From assembly GCA_947466085.1 (NCBI GenBank), contig CANIEC010000042.1, forward strand, positions 1-33,193: a DNA stretch of 33,193 bases, in the 5' to 3' direction. This stretch comes from Rhodospirillales bacterium. GTDB taxonomy: Bacteria > Pseudomonadota > Alphaproteobacteria > Reyranellales > Reyranellaceae. Shown here in pieces: positions 30,901-33,193 of this stretch; the first letter of the stretch is position 1, and every line of letters starts with the position of its first letter. The position numbers and the translations under genes are program-made. Under the pieces are notes generated by a model. That model saw only the letters and a program-made list of their open reading frames with translations. It was not told the DNA's origin and ran no database searches.

Positions 30901-32118
30901 ATGACACAGGACAAGACCATGCCCGGCGCGCTCGAAGGCATCAGGATCGTCGACCTCACCAACATCATCCTCGGCCCCTACGGCACGATGCTGCTGGCCG
31001 ACCAGGGCGCCGACGTCATCAAGGTCGAAGCACCGGAAGGCGATGCGGTGCGTCACATCGGCAAGCCCGGCAAGACGCCGGGGATGGGACCGACCTATCT
31101 GTACGTGAACCGCAACAAGCGCTCGCTCTGCCTCGACCTCAAGAACAAGGACGCGCGCGCCGCCCTGCTCAAGGTCGTGGCGACGGCCGATGCCTTCGTC
31201 CATGCGTTGCGCCCCCAGGCCATCGAGGCGCTGGGTCTGGACTACGAGGAGATCCGCAAGGTGAAGCCCGACATCGTCTATGTCGGCGCCTATGGCTACT
31301 CGGCACAAGGTCCTTACGGAAAACTGCCTGCGTACGACGATGCCATCCAGGCTCGCTTCGGCATTGCCGACCTGATGGGCCGTGCCGCCGGCGACGACGT
31401 CCCGCGCTATCCGCCGACCATCATCGCCGACAAAACGGTGGGTCTCACCTTCGCCTTTTCGACCCTTTCGGCGCTGATGCATCGACAGCGGACCGGTGAG
31501 GGCCAGTTCGTCGAGGTGCCGATGTTCGAGACCATGTCGGCCTGGCTGATGGTCGAGCATCTCTGGGAGCGGACCTTCAGCGACGAGGGCGAGGTCGGCT
31601 ACACCCGCCTGCTCGCCCGCACCCGCAAGCCCTATCGTACCCTGGACGGCTGGATGGCGATCCTGCCCTACAACGACAAGCACTGGCGCAACTTCTTCGA
31701 GCTGGTCGGCCGGGCGGAGGTGCTGGAGGATCCGCGCTATTCGACCCTCAATGCCCGCTCGATGCATATCGGCGACATGTACGCCATGGTCGAGGCGCTC
31801 GCGCCGTCGAAGACCACGGCCGAATGGGTCAGGCTGCTCGACCAGGCTCAGATCCCGAACGCCCCGGTGTCGAAGCCCGCCGACCTCTTCGAGGACCCTC
31901 ACCTCGTCTGGCGCAAGCTCTTCAGGAAGTATCCGCACCCGTCGGAGGGCGAGATCATGATGGTCGAACCGCCGATGACCATGAGCAGGACCCCGCCGTC
32001 CATCCGGTCCATGGCGCCCCTGCAGGGACAGGACTCGCGCGCCGTGCTGGCCGAGGCCGGCGTCAGCGTCGACGATATCGAAGCCCTGAAGACGTCGGGC
32101 GCGCTTATCGAGCCGTAG
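30901..32118 (+). CDS. Class III CoA-transferase (CaiB/BaiF family)
   Basis: Enzyme of 405 residues that moves CoA between carboxylic acids. The family start LEGIRIVDLTNIILGPYGTMLLADQGADVIKVEAPEGD is clear. The catalytic aspartate is probably D146 in AYDDAIQARFGIADLMG, corresponding to Asp169 of formyl-CoA transferase. FVEVPMFETMSAWLMVEH and the C-terminal HPSEGEIMMVEPPMTMS are further family features. An ATG at 30919 (MPGALEG) has a better ribosome-binding site (aggac) and could be the true start. Its last 14 bp overlap the convergent ornithine-cyclodeaminase-family gene. Class III members include a succinyl-CoA:glutarate CoA-transferase, so activation of a ring-derived dicarboxylate is possible but unproven. 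Confidence 0.9.
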   Translation: MTQDKTMPGALEGIRIVDLTNIILGPYGTMLLADQGADVIKVEAPEGDAVRHIGKPGKTPGMGPTYLYVNRNKRSLCLDLKNKDARAALLKVVATADAFVHALRPQAIEALGLDYEEIRKVKPDIVYVGAYGYSAQGPYGKLPAYDDAIQARFGIADLMGRAAGDDVPRYPPTIIADKTVGLTFAFSTLSALMHRQRTGEGQFVEVPMFETMSAWLMVEHLWERTFSDEGEVGYTRLLARTRKPYRTLDGWMAILPYNDKHWRNFFELVGRAEVLEDPRYSTLNARSMHIGDMYAMVEALAPSKTTAEWVRLLDQAQIPNAPVSKPADLFEDPHLVWRKLFRKYPHPSEGEIMMVEPPMTMSRTPPSIRSMAPLQGQDSRAVLAEAGVSVDDIEALKTSGALIEP

Positions 32119-33100
32119 CTTCGACGGCCATTTCCACGGCCAGCTCGGCGGCGGCGAGGTCTTCCAGCGCCGCGCCGACCGACTTGAACAGCGTGATCGA
32201 GGTGGTGTCACCGGCCGCACGGCCGGTCTGCAGGCCCCGCGCCAGATCGAAGAGGTCGGCGATCACGTCGGCGTCCCTGATGGCGCCGCTGGCGATCGGC
32301 TGGACGATGTCGCCCCCCTCCTTCAGTGCGCCGGCACGGGTATCGACATAGAGGCGAGCCCGCTGCACGGCCCGATCGTCGCTCTCGCGCATCTGCGGCG
32401 TGAAGGCGCCCACCAGGTCGATATGCTGCCCCTCGCGCAACCAGCCACCCTCGACCAGGGGAGCCGTGGAAAGCGTGGCGCAGGAAATGATGTCGGCATC
32501 CCGAACGGCGGCCTCGCGGTCGCCGACGGCACGCACGGTCACGGGACGGCCGATCGCCGCCGGCAGGGAAACGGAGAGTCTCGCGGCAAGCGCTTCGGCC
32601 TGGGCCGCCGTGCGGCCCCAGATCGCCACGTCCTCGATCGGCCGCACCTTGGCATGCACGCGGATCAGTTCGGGTGCCAGCGCACCGGTGCCGATCATCA
32701 GCAACCGCGCGGCGTCGGGCCGCGACAGGTAGCGCGCGGCGAGGCCCGAGGCGCAGGCGGTACGCCGCTTGGTCAGCATCGTGCCATCGAGCAGGGCCAG
32801 GGTCGCGCCCGTGCTGCCGTCGAGCAGCAGGTACTGGCCGTAGATCGAGGGCAGCGAACGCCTGCCGTTGTCGGGGAACACCGTCACGACCTTGACGCCG
32901 ACGCGGCCCGAGGCCCCTGTGGTCCAGGCCGGCATCAGGAGCAGCATCGCATCGGCCGAACCGGGGCCGAGCGGCTCCCGGATCGGATGATGATGCCTCA
33001 CCGGCATCTCGCAGCCCGCCCGGAACAGGCCGTCGAGCCGGTCGATCAGCGCGAGGTCGTCCAGGGCGGCGTCGATCTCGGCCGCCGACAGGACCTTCAT
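32105..33100 (-). CDS. Ornithine cyclodeaminase/mu-crystallin family protein
   Basis: NAD(P)-binding protein of 331 residues. The start MKVLSAAEIDAAL is typical. RVGVKVVTVFPDNGRRSLPSIYGQYLLLDG and GTMLTKRRTACASGLAARYLS follow, the latter carrying the conserved lysine and arginine. The nucleotide-binding loop is LLMIGTGALAPELIRVH, then DIISCATLSTAPLV and HIDLVGAFTPQMRE. Members are ornithine cyclodeaminases, alanine dehydrogenases or imine (ketimine) reductases, so a cyclic-imine or amino-acid role would suit this catabolic region. ATG 33100 is chosen from the family N-terminus, but the same frame stays open to the right edge of the window. It converges with the CoA-transferase gene with a 14-bp overlap. 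Confidence 0.88.
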   Translation of the reverse strand: MKVLSAAEIDAALDDLALIDRLDGLFRAGCEMPVRHHHPIREPLGPGSADAMLLLMPAWTTGASGRVGVKVVTVFPDNGRRSLPSIYGQYLLLDGSTGATLALLDGTMLTKRRTACASGLAARYLSRPDAARLLMIGTGALAPELIRVHAKVRPIEDVAIWGRTAAQAEALAARLSVSLPAAIGRPVTVRAVGDREAAVRDADIISCATLSTAPLVEGGWLREGQHIDLVGAFTPQMRESDDRAVQRARLYVDTRAGALKEGGDIVQPIASGAIRDADVIADLFDLARGLQTGRAAGDTTSITLFKSVGAALEDLAAAELAVEMAVEATAR

Positions 33101-33193
33101 GAAAACGGGCCCCGCGTGGCGCGCGTGCCAAGCTCGGGTGCCACGAGGGCGCTCTGCCGCTCGAGGGCCCGCTGGTCGCGCGGCGCCGGGCCG
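33101..33193 (-). other. Right-edge segment upstream of the cyclodeaminase-family gene
   Basis: The last 93 bases lack a stop codon in the frame of the downstream gene. In another frame a TGA overlaps the ATG at 33100 as ATGA, the usual junction of this window. It therefore probably holds the 3' end of an upstream minus-strand gene that cannot be identified from about 30 codons. Confidence 0.4.

Overview
The window is high-GC DNA. Tight overlapping operons, a branched-chain-type (Liv) ABC transporter set and dispersed palindromic repeats suggest an alphaproteobacterium of the Bradyrhizobium/Reyranella/Rhodospirillales kind. The genus cannot be fixed from the sequence alone. No rRNA, tRNA, transposase gene, phage gene or CRISPR array was seen.

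Layout. (1) 2-1807: the 3' part of a VUT/queuosine-precursor transporter gene, a DUF442 phosphatase/rhodanese-like protein and a tandem universal stress protein. (2) 1976-7841: a periplasmic repeat protein with a Kazal-like C-terminus, divergent from an RND efflux adaptor and pump. (3) 7842-8286: about 445 bp without a gene, holding a palindromic repeat that seems to have been split by a 166-bp MITE-like insertion. (4) 8287-13808: a RutA-like flavin monooxygenase and a VOC protein on the minus strand, then an amidase, an L-aspartate-dehydrogenase-like protein and a GMC oxidoreductase on the plus strand. (5) 14002-30611: a 16-kb block entirely on the minus strand. In transcription order it holds a MarR regulator, a FAD subunit, a fused FeS-Mo hydroxylase, a 6-hydroxynicotinate reductase homologue, a UPF0280 protein, a DUF1185 protein, an NTF2-like protein, a Liv-type binding protein, a fused LivH-LivM permease, LivG, LivF, HyuA and two enolase-superfamily enzymes. 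(6) 30901-33100: a class III CoA-transferase convergent with an ornithine-cyclodeaminase-family gene.

How the genes may work together. Region 5 reads as one catabolic unit for an N-heteroaromatic or cyclic-amide compound. The transporter imports the substrate, the Mo hydroxylase (FAD plus FeS-Mo) hydroxylates the ring, and the 6-hydroxynicotinate-reductase homologue reduces it. HyuA, the amidase or the enolase-family enzymes could act on ring-opened or lactam products, and the CoA-transferase could activate a dicarboxylate. Nicotinate or a close relative is the leading guess for the substrate. It rests on the reductase family and on the precedent of MarR-type control of nicotinate genes, and is not proven. 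Five successive junctions from the FAD gene to the NTF2-like gene are 4-nt ATGA overlaps, which implies tight translational coupling.

Most unusual observations. A palindromic repeat about 123 bp long sits in frame inside the UPF0280 coding sequence, adding about 42 residues. A second copy lies between genes and shows compensatory stem changes. UPF0280, an ApbE-superfamily protein, lies next to a reductase whose characterised homologue carries covalent flavin, so it is a candidate flavinylation factor. A 20-bp near-palindrome abuts the start codon of the FAD-subunit gene, where a Shine-Dalgarno would normally lie.
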